A stretch of DNA of 35,307 bases from assembly GCA_947472115.1 (NCBI GenBank), contig CANIZU010000002.1, positions 1 to 35,307 of the forward strand, written 5' to 3'. Source of the stretch: Flavobacteriales bacterium. Its GTDB lineage: Bacteria; Bacteroidota; Bacteroidia; NS11-12g; UBA955. The stretch's first letter is position 1, and every line of letters begins with the position of its first letter. This document shows, piece after piece, positions 8,635 to 17,153 of the stretch. The notes under the pieces were generated by a model. The model saw only the letters and a list, made by a program, of their open reading frames with translations. It had not been told where the DNA came from and made no database searches. A program made the position numbers and the translations under genes.

Positions 8635-9653
8635 TTTGAATCCTCCGCTTTAGTTGGGTAAACCCGTAGTTGTTTTCTGGGTGCTACCCATTGAAACGCA
8701 TCAAACTCGCTCTTCAAACCATTGGCAATCGCATCCCTCAATTGAATCCCGGTATAAAGCGTCTGCTTTGCCCCCTTTAACATCGTAAATCCATCGCCAC
8801 CCATCGACATATAAGAACTTGTGGCAACCAAATAATCCCGTCGGCTATCAAAAGGCAGCTGACTTCCATTCATCAGGATTTGATTATTGCCCTGGTTCAT
8901 CCCATCTGAGGATTGACCGTTGGATGATACCCCTGAACCTGGTTTTTGTTCCTGCGACCCATTCAGAAAAAGCAGATCGGCAGGCGTTGAAATAATCTTG
9001 CTGTTGATTTTTGCTTTCACAACGCGATTTTTTGCAGGTTTGTCGGCCTTTTCAAATTCTAACAATAAACCCGAAACAGGCGTCCCTGTTAACTGAGCGA
9101 TATATCTCAACAAGCTGTCTGTAGCCCCACCACTCAACTGCAATATCACCAACTCATTGTCGAATGGCATCACCTCAAAAACATTTCTCATCGTAACCGC
9201 CCCCGGAAACAGACCAGCGCGCAATCCACCGTTGTTTGCTACCGCGAAATGACATGGGATTCCAATGTTTTCCATGCTATATTGAGTGGCTGTTAGAAGC
9301 ATGTAATCCGCCACCAACCGACCTAAATTTCCTGTGTAAAATGTATTGTAAAATGGCGAGTCGATTTGTGCCAATCTTGTCGATAAGCTTTGATTCAACG
9401 AATCTGAATATGGCTTAATGAAATTTGCTATCTCCGCATTTTCCGCAATGCTGGAATCCACGGAAATATTGGGTGTGGGTATGTATGAGATTGCGGCTCG
9501 TTGCGACGGTGATTCGTTAACAGAGTGCCTTGTGCCATGTTGGAATTGTTTGCCGCTGCCGCATCCTGTTGAATACGCGGACGTCCAAACGAAAATCAAT
9601 ATCGAAACATATCGAAAAACGTGTTTTTGGGCGATGCGATTTGATATATTCAT
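8631..9653 (-). CDS. 5'-nucleotidase C-terminal domain lipoprotein (split UshA-like)
   Basis: A 340-residue exported protein corresponding to the C-terminal, substrate-binding half of UshA-type 5'-nucleotidases. Visible motifs are TGNLGRLVADYML, the nucleotide-contacting NNGGLRAG segment, the VMPFDNELVILQLSG stretch and SMGGDGF near the C-terminus. The N-terminus is a signal peptide ending SAYSTGC, a plausible lipobox that would anchor it to a membrane. A Gly/Ser/Asn/Gln-rich insertion of about 35 residues (around 235-270) interrupts the domain, probably as a flexible surface loop. It is the first gene of its run and overlaps the metallophosphatase gene by 4 bases; the two proteins probably form one enzyme. 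It is divergent from the lamin-tail/receptor/nuclease run, with a 105-base shared intergenic region. Confidence 0.88.
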   Translation of the reverse strand: MNISNRIAQKHVFRYVSILIFVWTSAYSTGCGSGKQFQHGTRHSVNESPSQRAAISYIPTPNISVDSSIAENAEIANFIKPYSDSLNQSLSTRLAQIDSPFYNTFYTGNLGRLVADYMLLTATQYSMENIGIPCHFAVANNGGLRAGLFPGAVTMRNVFEVMPFDNELVILQLSGGATDSLLRYIAQLTGTPVSGLLLEFEKADKPAKNRVVKAKINSKIISTPADLLFLNGSQEQKPGSGVSSNGQSSDGMNQGNNQILMNGSQLPFDSRRDYLVATSSYMSMGGDGFTMLKGAKQTLYTGIQLRDAIANGLKSEFDAFQWVAPRKQLRVYPTKAEDSK

Positions 9654-9758
9654 TTAAAACACAAAATTGCACGAAAATTGGTGTTTTTCTACATTAAATT
9701 ACTGATAATTAAGGCCTCAAAACGACCAACTTGTCGATTTTTTTGGCATTTTTGCAAC

Positions 9759-10712
9759 ATGATAAAAAAGATTGTCATTTTTTGCATTACTACAATGCTT
9801 TCTGGCTTCGTTTCAGCCCAATGCAATGAGTTGTTTATTTCAGAATACGTAGAAGGTTCTAGGAACAACAAAGCCCTGGAAATCTACAATCCCACCGATA
9901 AACCCGTGGATCTTTCGCAGTATCGTGTAACGCGCTGGCAAAATGGTTCTGCCGCTTGGACAGCCCAAATGTCGGATGCCCTTTCTGGTACCCTTCAGCC
10001 GAAAGACGTCGTTGTGCTTGTCTTAGATCGACGCGATACTACCAAAATTGGTCAAGATACCCCTGTGGTTCTCTCTTTGCGTTTGAAAGCCGATCTTTTC
10101 TTGAGTAAGGATTACAATACCAGTTTTAGTATGAGTTTTAATGGGGATGATGCAATGAGTTTGGATAAGTTAAATACAACCACCAGCAAATTTGTCCCTG
10201 TAGATATTTTTGGAAAAATTGGTGAGCGTCCAAGTCCAGCCTGGAGCGACAAAGCACCATACACCGGAACCGGCACGTGGTATACTTTGGATAAAACGCT
10301 CATTCGTAAAGATAGCGTGATGTCCGGAGTGACGAAGAACCCATTGGAATTTAATCCTACGAAAGAATGGGAATTAAATCCCCGCGATCAATTCGATTCT
10401 TTGGGTTATCACAAGTGTTTGTGTGAAAAAACTGCTTCTACCAAATTAATTCAAAAACATAAAGTTGTGTTGTTCCCGAATCCCACCCAAAATGCGAACA
10501 ACGGCATCGTTACGGCCATTACCGATTTTGTACCGGTTGCTATGATTTGTAAAAATATGCAGGGTGCGGATGTTGCCCTTCATTATTCGATCAACTCATC
10601 CTCAATGATGGTTCAAACCCAAATTGCAACCGCAGAATTGGCGGCAGGGGTTTACACGTTGGAATTCATTTCTGCAAGCGGAGAACGTGTTTCAACTAGA
10701 TTGATCAAATAA
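9759..10712 (+). CDS. Secreted lamin-tail-domain protein with T9SS type A sorting tail
   Basis: A 317-residue secreted protein from the ATG at 9759. This start was chosen because MIKKIVIFCITTMLSGFVSAQ is a clean signal peptide, while the longer in-frame option adds 27 residues with no such leader. After the signal peptide comes a lamin-tail-like fold (CNELFISEYVEGSRNNKALE, then EIYNPTDKPVDLSQYR), a beta-sandwich often found in bacterial extracellular nucleases and phosphatases. The last ~75 residues begin VVLFPNPTQ and end GVYTLEFISASGERVSTRLIK, a T9SS type A sorting domain. No catalytic domain is visible, so it is probably a binding or adhesion factor. Its stop codon overlaps the next ATG by one base (TAATG), coupling it to the receptor gene. 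Confidence 0.85.
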   Translation: MIKKIVIFCITTMLSGFVSAQCNELFISEYVEGSRNNKALEIYNPTDKPVDLSQYRVTRWQNGSAAWTAQMSDALSGTLQPKDVVVLVLDRRDTTKIGQDTPVVLSLRLKADLFLSKDYNTSFSMSFNGDDAMSLDKLNTTTSKFVPVDIFGKIGERPSPAWSDKAPYTGTGTWYTLDKTLIRKDSVMSGVTKNPLEFNPTKEWELNPRDQFDSLGYHKCLCEKTASTKLIQKHKVVLFPNPTQNANNGIVTAITDFVPVAMICKNMQGADVALHYSINSSSMMVQTQIATAELAAGVYTLEFISASGERVSTRLIK

Positions 10713-13420
10713 TGCGTAGAGGATTCTTACTGTTTTTTGTTCTTTTGGCGATGGGTACCCTCAGTGCCCAAGTGACCGTGAAAGGTCGTGCCGTGGATGC
10801 AATTAGCGGAGAATTTTTAGAAAATGTTCTCATTTCCACCAGAAATCAATCGGCTCAAACAGCCAAAGATGGAACGTTTAGTTTGGTTCTTCCAATGGGA
10901 GAATATCTCTTGGTTGCTAAGTTAGACGGGTACGATAACGACTCGATTTTTATTCAGGCCGATCGCAATCTGATCACCGACATCAATTTTAAGTTGGAAA
11001 ATTTGAGCGCCAGTATGCAGGCGGTTCAGATTACCACTTCGATTGCCAAGAATAGAAAAACGCCTGTTGCCTATTCCAATGTAACCGGAAAAGACATCGC
11101 AGAGCGTTTGGGAAGTCAGGATTTGCCCTTGTTGTTAAATCAGATGCCAGGTGTTTATGCCACCTCTCAAGGAGGCGGATCTGGCGACGCCAGAATCAGT
11201 ATTCGTGGATTCAGTCAGCGCAATATCGCGGTAATGGTGGATGGTATCCCCGTGAACGATATGGAAAACGGTCAGGTGTATTGGAGCAATTGGTTTGGTT
11301 TGGGAAGCGTTACAGCGTTAACCCAAGTGCAGCGTGGTTTGGGCTCGAGCAGAATTGCCAATCCAGCGGTGGGTGGAACCATGAATATCATCACCAAAGG
11401 ACTTTCACAACAAGCAAAATTGGAGGCCAGTGTTGAATTTGGTGATTCAAAATACGAACAGTTTGGTGTGAATTATAGCAGCGGTAGATTGAAGGGTGAT
11501 TGGGGCGTGATGATGAGTTTCACGAAACGTCAGAGTGCCGGCTATGTAGATTACTTGTTTGATGACATGTATTCCTATTTTGGAAAGGCAGAAAAGCAAT
11601 GGAAAACCAAATCGCATGGATCGCACACGCTAAGTATCGCCGTAATGGGCGCACCGCAAAGTCATGGACAGCGTAGCTATAGAGCTCGTTTGAGTATGTA
11701 CGATAAGGCGTTGGCAGAGAAATTGGGCGTGGATACTGTTTTGCCAAGAATGGCTTACAATCAAGGGCGCAAATACAATCAGCATTGGGGGAATCTCAAT
11801 CAGGCCACAGTGAGCGACGACAAAACCGATACGATTTGGGGTAGGTCTCAAGTAGTAAACGAGCGAGTAAATATGTTTCACAAACCCCAAATGTATGTCA
11901 AGCATGACTGGGCCCTATCGAAGAAAACCTTAATCACATCTACCGTTTATGCGTCCTATGGAAGAGGCGGTGGAGTGAGTTCAAATAGTAGCCTAAAAAT
12001 CCCTCAAATTCCCCAAAATTATGGACAGTTCGATTTTCAGAGTACCTATTTCTTAAATACATCGGGCAGCGACTTTACGACGCCGATTGATCCAAAATAT
12101 TCACTCACAGAGAACAAGTCGACAGGTATTTTGCAACGCGCGGTAAACAATCACAATTGGTATGGTTTGTTGAGTACGATGCAGCATAAAATCAACAATT
12201 TTTGGTCGTTTACGGGCGGAATCGATTTGAGAACTTACCATGGAAGGCATTACCGTGAGGGTTATGATTTGTTAGGCGGCGACTATTTTATCCCTTCTCA
12301 AGCGGAGAAAAATCCGAATTACGATGCCAAGCATATGTATCGTGCGGGTGATGTTTTTGGTTACAACAACGACGGTTTGGTTCGATGGGCGGGTGCTTTT
12401 GGTGAGATGGAGTACAGCAAGAATCGGACAACGTGGTTTTTGAATACGAGCGCATCAAATACATGGTTAAAACGCATCGATTATTTTAAGTTGGATAAGG
12501 ATAAAAACTATGGCCAGCCTACGGCTTGGGTGCAGCGCAAAGGCGTGACTTTGAAAACTGGTTTGAACCACAACATCTCAAGGAAATTCAATCTTTTTGG
12601 GAATGTGGGTTATTTGAATCGTCCAACGCGGTTTAGCAATGTATTCGACAATCGAAATGTGCAGGTCAAGGACATTCGAAACGAAAAAGTATATGCGTTG
12701 GAAGGCGGATCAGGATATAAGTCGAAGCGATTGGCCTTGAACTTTAACGCATATTACACTTTGTGGAAGAACAAACCGGTGGATTTCCTTTCTACTTTTA
12801 CAGATTTAGACGGCAATAATTACAGCTTTAATATCAATGGTTTGGGGGCAAGGCACATGGGTGCGGAGCTTCAGGCATCGTTTAAGGCGGGTGATGGTAT
12901 TACTTTGGAAGGCAGTTGGTCTTTGGGCGATTGGATTTGGAATTCAGGCAGCGAAGTGATTGTTAGAAATGATTTGGGTGATTCCATTGCCAAGGTCGAT
13001 TTTGATGCCACTGGCGTGCATGTGGGTGATGCCGCTCAACGACAGCAAGCGTATTTGTTGCGCTGGGAACCAACCTATTTAAAAGGGGCTTATTTTACAC
13101 TTCAATACATTCATTTCGCCAAGCACTATGCGGATTTTGACCCTACATCGTTGACGGGAAAATACAAAGGACAAGAGTCGTTTTTGCTGCCAACCTATTG
13201 GTACATGAATGTGACGGGGGGATATAAGTTGGATCTGAAAAATGGCATTAAAATGCAGTTTTACGGAACGGTAAATAACATTACAAATAATCTTTACATC
13301 ACAGACGGCCAGCATCGTAATGTGGACGACAATCCGATTAATACGTTTAACCCCAAGAATTTGGAAGTCTATGTATCTTCAGGATTGAGATTTACCACAG
13401 GCGTTCGAATTAGCTTTTAA
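10712..13420 (+). CDS. TonB-dependent outer-membrane receptor
   Basis: A 902-residue receptor. A signal peptide (1-19, ending GTLSAQ) is followed by a carboxypeptidase-regulatory-like domain (about 21-105), a plug domain (about 110-240, with LLLNQMPGVYATSQGGGSGD, ISIRGFSQRNIAVMVDGIPV and NPAVGGTMNIITKG), and a long barrel ending TTGVRISF, with a terminal phenylalanine as expected. It is not paired with SusD. It is coupled by TAATG to the lamin-tail gene and is 9 bases from the secreted nuclease gene, so all three should be co-expressed. From that context a nucleic acid breakdown product, organic phosphate or a bound metal is a plausible substrate, but nothing in the protein itself fixes the ligand. 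Confidence 0.92.
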   Translation: MRRGFLLFFVLLAMGTLSAQVTVKGRAVDAISGEFLENVLISTRNQSAQTAKDGTFSLVLPMGEYLLVAKLDGYDNDSIFIQADRNLITDINFKLENLSASMQAVQITTSIAKNRKTPVAYSNVTGKDIAERLGSQDLPLLLNQMPGVYATSQGGGSGDARISIRGFSQRNIAVMVDGIPVNDMENGQVYWSNWFGLGSVTALTQVQRGLGSSRIANPAVGGTMNIITKGLSQQAKLEASVEFGDSKYEQFGVNYSSGRLKGDWGVMMSFTKRQSAGYVDYLFDDMYSYFGKAEKQWKTKSHGSHTLSIAVMGAPQSHGQRSYRARLSMYDKALAEKLGVDTVLPRMAYNQGRKYNQHWGNLNQATVSDDKTDTIWGRSQVVNERVNMFHKPQMYVKHDWALSKKTLITSTVYASYGRGGGVSSNSSLKIPQIPQNYGQFDFQSTYFLNTSGSDFTTPIDPKYSLTENKSTGILQRAVNNHNWYGLLSTMQHKINNFWSFTGGIDLRTYHGRHYREGYDLLGGDYFIPSQAEKNPNYDAKHMYRAGDVFGYNNDGLVRWAGAFGEMEYSKNRTTWFLNTSASNTWLKRIDYFKLDKDKNYGQPTAWVQRKGVTLKTGLNHNISRKFNLFGNVGYLNRPTRFSNVFDNRNVQVKDIRNEKVYALEGGSGYKSKRLALNFNAYYTLWKNKPVDFLSTFTDLDGNNYSFNINGLGARHMGAELQASFKAGDGITLEGSWSLGDWIWNSGSEVIVRNDLGDSIAKVDFDATGVHVGDAAQRQQAYLLRWEPTYLKGAYFTLQYIHFAKHYADFDPTSLTGKYKGQESFLLPTYWYMNVTGGYKLDLKNGIKMQFYGTVNNITNNLYITDGQHRNVDDNPINTFNPKNLEVYVSSGLRFTTGVRISF

Positions 13421-13429
13421 CAAAATAAA

Positions 13430-15652
13430 ATGAAAAACAAGAACATATTTGGTTTGATGCTTGCGATGGTAGCGGGCATTTCCTCGTTGATGGCCCAGGC
13501 CACATTGCCAGCATTTTGGAATTGTAATGATCCAGCATCGGTGCCTTCAGGTTGGACATTGAACCAGGGAACCACAGGGACATTTGTTTATACATCTGCT
13601 TCGCTCGTAAAGAGCACACCTGCGGCAATCCGTTTGGATGTAACCGGTGAGTGGATGAAGGTGAATTATTCAGGTTCTGCGGATACGGTTTGGTATTATA
13701 TTTCAGGAACCGGCGCTTCTGGCGTGACCGTTTGGAAAGGTACCTGCAACGTTGAAGAGAGTACGGATGGAACTACTTGGAAATCTGTACGTCAATATGT
13801 AGACGGAGATATGCCAATGGGAATCACACAGCATTTTACTCAGGTGAGCAGTGCTGCAAAATTTGTTCGGTTTATTTTAACCACGAAAGTTTCGGGTTAT
13901 AATTTGGCGATCGACGATGTAAATGTTCGTCCAGGAAAAGGCGGTGCAAAACCAGAGTTACAGGTATTGTACAGTGGCAAAATCCAGTTGAACAAAGCGG
14001 AGATTCGTCCTGGTACAACCACTCCTTTTGCGGTGGTAGTGAAAAACAATAGCACAGCGGGAGATTTAACCGTCTCTAAAATTCAATTTTCTGGTAGCAA
14101 TGCAGCTAGCTTTAGCACCAAACAAACCACACCATTTACGGTGAAGGCGGGAGAACAACTTTCGATTGATGTGGATGTTGCCAGTGGTGCACCTGCGGGT
14201 TCGTTGAGATCGACCATGAGTTTTAGCAGCAACGACAGTAACAATTTGCCTTTTGATTTGAATATTTTTGGAATTTCTGGTAAGTATGGAACAGAGCCTA
14301 CGGCATCGACCACATTCACGATGGTTAGCAATTTGGCTTGGAAAACTACAATCAATGCCAAGGGTGTTGCGGCGGATGGATATTTGGTGATGGTGAGTAA
14401 AAATCCCATTACGGAAGTGCCGGTGGATGGAACGATTTATCAGCGCGGACAAATCATCAATGGGGTTCGTATCATGCATATGGGCGCTGCAGGCGATATC
14501 GTTTTGGATAACGTTTGGGCCGATACAAAGTACTATATCAAGGCGTATTCTTTTGGTGGGTACGATGCATTTGTTAACTATTTTTCGGGTGCTTCGGCAG
14601 ATTTAACATACACCAGTGTGGGTTTAAGTGAAGGTAGCTACTATGGCGGATTGACATCCTCTGATACTTCTTTGGTGAGTAAGATTCGCAACGTGGTACG
14701 TCCGCACTTCCAAGTGTATTATTCCAATTTTGGCAGTACGATGGCGATGAATTTTGAGGCAAGGGATACCACCGAAGGCAAGAAAATCATCAATTGCTTT
14801 TACACTGGCTATCCGTATGTGTTTACCCCTCCTTTCTTTTTTGATGTCAACGATCCAAACTATTTGAGTCGCGAACACTCTTATCCTTTCTCTTGGATGG
14901 GCGAGGCGAGTCAGGACAGTGCCAATTACAGCGATTTGTATTTGTTATACGCAGTGCATCAAAACAAGGGAAATGCGGTAAGAAGCAACTATCCGATGAA
15001 CAACTTAAAAACGGTGACCACTACTTTTTGGGGTGGTAAATTTGGTACAGATTCTACGGGCGGATTTGCATACGAGCCCAGAGATTTTGCCAAAGGTTCT
15101 ATGGCGCGTTCCAACTTTTATATTTGTGCTACCTACAACCGTCCGGGAGTTCCTTTTACTATTCCTACTGCCAATACTTTTTTGGGAATGGATCAGGATC
15201 AGAACGTATTGAAGCGTTGGAACAAGCAATTTCCTCCCAATGGTTGGGAAAAGGCGAGGGCCGAATATGTGGCTTCGATTCAGAAAAACCGCAATCCATT
15301 CATTGATCACCCAGATTGGGCTTGTTATATCGATTTTTCAAAGATGAAATACGTTGCCAATGGCGTTTCATGCGGTGCGGGACCTGTCACTTCAACGTCG
15401 GTTAAACCAGCGATTGTGGGTATTGTGGCTTATCCTAACCCATCGAACAAGACAATGACGGTTGATTTGGCTGCTTTCAAGGGCGAATCAGCGGTGGTGA
15501 CCTTGGTGGATTATTTTGAGCGGACAGTGTTTGAGCAATCGGATGTACGTGAAAGCCTTTCTTTGGATGTAAGTCGTTTCGCAGCAGGAAGCTATTTGTT
15601 GTTGGTGCGCAGCGCGAGCAAGCAAGCGGCAACGGCGGTGATTGTGAAATAA
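13430..15652 (+). CDS. Secreted endonuclease I-family nuclease with T9SS type A tail
   Basis: A 740-residue secreted nuclease. Residues 1-23 are a signal peptide ending MAQ. An N-terminal beta-sandwich (about 25-168) and an immunoglobulin/ASPM-like segment (about 175-285) precede a further beta-rich linker domain. The endonuclease I (EndA/NucM type) domain spans about 415-640. It carries REHSYPFSW with the likely catalytic His483, a YPMNN segment, FEPRD-like YEPRDFAKGSMARS, and NRNPFIDHP at 620-628. The last 80 residues (YPNPSNKTMTVDL to the terminal VIVK) are a T9SS type A sorting domain. The family cleaves DNA, and sometimes RNA, without sequence specificity outside the cell. It lies 9 bases after the TonB receptor gene and overlaps nadC by one base. 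Confidence 0.88.
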   Translation: MKNKNIFGLMLAMVAGISSLMAQATLPAFWNCNDPASVPSGWTLNQGTTGTFVYTSASLVKSTPAAIRLDVTGEWMKVNYSGSADTVWYYISGTGASGVTVWKGTCNVEESTDGTTWKSVRQYVDGDMPMGITQHFTQVSSAAKFVRFILTTKVSGYNLAIDDVNVRPGKGGAKPELQVLYSGKIQLNKAEIRPGTTTPFAVVVKNNSTAGDLTVSKIQFSGSNAASFSTKQTTPFTVKAGEQLSIDVDVASGAPAGSLRSTMSFSSNDSNNLPFDLNIFGISGKYGTEPTASTTFTMVSNLAWKTTINAKGVAADGYLVMVSKNPITEVPVDGTIYQRGQIINGVRIMHMGAAGDIVLDNVWADTKYYIKAYSFGGYDAFVNYFSGASADLTYTSVGLSEGSYYGGLTSSDTSLVSKIRNVVRPHFQVYYSNFGSTMAMNFEARDTTEGKKIINCFYTGYPYVFTPPFFFDVNDPNYLSREHSYPFSWMGEASQDSANYSDLYLLYAVHQNKGNAVRSNYPMNNLKTVTTTFWGGKFGTDSTGGFAYEPRDFAKGSMARSNFYICATYNRPGVPFTIPTANTFLGMDQDQNVLKRWNKQFPPNGWEKARAEYVASIQKNRNPFIDHPDWACYIDFSKMKYVANGVSCGAGPVTSTSVKPAIVGIVAYPNPSNKTMTVDLAAFKGESAVVTLVDYFERTVFEQSDVRESLSLDVSRFAAGSYLLLVRSASKQAATAVIVK

Positions 15653-16506
15653 TGGATTTTCGATCTCAAGAAATTATAGAATTGATTGATCGCTGTTTTG
15701 CTGAGGATATCGGCAGCGGCGATCACAGTAGTTTGGCTTCCATTCCGCAAGGGACGGTGGGTGAATCTCGGTTGCTTTTGAAGCAGGATGGGGTGATTGC
15801 CGGACTTGAATTGGGCGAGGTAATTTTACGTCGTTTAGACCCCAATTTAGAATGGGTTGCGATGGCCAAAGACGGCGATTATTTGCATTCTGGTACCCAG
15901 TTGGCATCGGCTAGTGGGAATGTGCATGCTTTGCTTGCAGGAGAGCGTTTGATGCTCAATTTCATGCAACGGTTGTCGGGTGTGGCAACCCAGACGCACA
16001 ATGCTGTGGAGATTGTAAGGGGCACGGGCGCTACGATTTTGGATACTCGAAAAACTACGCCAGGACTTAGGTTGTTAGAGAAATGGGCGGTGACTATGGG
16101 GGGCGGTAAAAATCATCGCATCGGACTTTACGATATGGTGATGCTAAAGGACAACCACAATGATTCGGCGGGCGGGATTACTGCGGCGGTGAATCGTACC
16201 AAAGCCTATTTATTGGAAAATGGCTTGGACCTAGGCATCGAAGTGGAAACCCGAAACATGGATGAAGTCAATGAGGTTTTGGCCGTGGGTGGCGTTCAGC
16301 GAATTATGTTGGACAATTTTTCGCCGTCGGCATGTGTTGAGGCGGTGAAAGTGATTGCTGACAGATGCGAAACCGAAGCATCAGGGGGCATCAATTTGGG
16401 GAATTTGCGCAGTTATGCAGAGACTGGAGTGGATTTTATTTCTTTGGGCTCTTTAACGCACAGCGTATCTTCGTTAGATATTAGTTTTAAAACCAAAGTT
16501 ATATGA
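15652..16506 (+). CDS. nadC: Nicotinate-nucleotide pyrophosphorylase (carboxylating)
   Basis: Makes nicotinate mononucleotide from quinolinate and PRPP in de novo NAD synthesis, in the cytoplasm. The 284-residue length is normal. Family signatures are DTRKTTPG (131-138), GGGKNHR (150-156), LKDNH (165-169) and the C-terminal ASGGINLGNLRSYAETGVDFISLG segment that closes the barrel. The ATG shares one base with the stop of the nuclease gene (TAATG), and its own end overlaps the thioredoxin-fold gene by 4 bases. Co-transcription with the secreted nuclease run is therefore likely, although the metabolic link is loose. Neither nadA nor nadB is visible in the window. Confidence 0.97.
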   Translation: MDFRSQEIIELIDRCFAEDIGSGDHSSLASIPQGTVGESRLLLKQDGVIAGLELGEVILRRLDPNLEWVAMAKDGDYLHSGTQLASASGNVHALLAGERLMLNFMQRLSGVATQTHNAVEIVRGTGATILDTRKTTPGLRLLEKWAVTMGGGKNHRIGLYDMVMLKDNHNDSAGGITAAVNRTKAYLLENGLDLGIEVETRNMDEVNEVLAVGGVQRIMLDNFSPSACVEAVKVIADRCETEASGGINLGNLRSYAETGVDFISLGSLTHSVSSLDISFKTKVI

Positions 16507-17153
16507 AAATTCAAAAATTGAGAATCTTTGGCGTTGCCATGTCGATGGGTTTTTCATTGCTTACAATTGCCGGATTTCAGGGGGGGTGTAATTCACCGAG
16601 CAAAGCTGCAACCGCACATGGCAACACATCCAATAGCTCATCAGAGGCAGTTCAAGGCGATGCGTCTAATGCATCAGCGGAAACTTCTTCAAGTGATTCG
16701 TCGATAAAATCGAGTGAAACGGCATCGTCCGCTACGCATCAAACCGATGGAAAGTTGACATGGATGGACTTCGCCGAGGGGTATACAAAAGCCAAGGCAG
16801 AGAATAAAATTTTGTTGGTTGATGCCTATACCGACTGGTGCAGTTGGTGTAAAGTGATGGACAGAGAAACCTACACAAATGCCCAAGTGATTGCGGTGTT
16901 GAACAATGAATTTGTCTGTGTAAAGTTTAATCCAGAAGTAGAAAAAAAGCACAAATTTGGTGCTTATAATTTGAGCAGCAACGAGCTGTTGTATTGGTTG
17001 GCCAACGGTCAGCCTGGGGGATATCCTACGAGTTATTTTATATTTAATCCGGCCAAGAACGACAAACGTGCGGCGCAGGCGGGTTATTTGCCGCCAGACC
17101 AGTTCTTGAACTTGTTGGGCGAGGTGATAAAGAGAAAGAAGCAATCTGAATGA
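16503..17153 (+). CDS. Exported thioredoxin-fold protein (CxxC)
   Basis: A 216-residue exported protein with a thioredoxin fold. The N-terminal hydrophobic segment ends near GFQGGC; Cys29 could be lipidated, but the residue at -3 is glutamine, so the lipobox is imperfect. Residues 30-80 form a Ser/Ala/Thr-rich low-complexity linker. The domain has DWCSWC (Cys113 and Cys116) and the cis-proline loop GGYPTSYF (Pro175), both expected for a thiol-disulfide oxidoreductase of the Thioredoxin_7/DUF255-like group. A role in disulfide handling of exported proteins is inferred. It overlaps both nadC and rlmD by 4 bases (ATGA), so translation of the three genes is probably coupled. Confidence 0.85.
   Translation: MKIQKLRIFGVAMSMGFSLLTIAGFQGGCNSPSKAATAHGNTSNSSSEAVQGDASNASAETSSSDSSIKSSETASSATHQTDGKLTWMDFAEGYTKAKAENKILLVDAYTDWCSWCKVMDRETYTNAQVIAVLNNEFVCVKFNPEVEKKHKFGAYNLSSNELLYWLANGQPGGYPTSYFIFNPAKNDKRAAQAGYLPPDQFLNLLGEVIKRKKQSE

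Noticed and set aside
14066..14479. Long antisense reading frames inside the nuclease gene, and similar ones in most other genes (for example 2457-2912, 17189-17839, 18095-18514)
   Set aside because: They lie wholly inside genes with strong family support, have no recognisable motifs or leaders, and have the composition expected of reverse-frame shadows.
16503..16590. Firm lipoprotein call for the thioredoxin-fold protein
   Set aside because: The sequence before Cys29 (GFQGG) lacks the usual small or aliphatic residue at -3, so only an exported protein is claimed.
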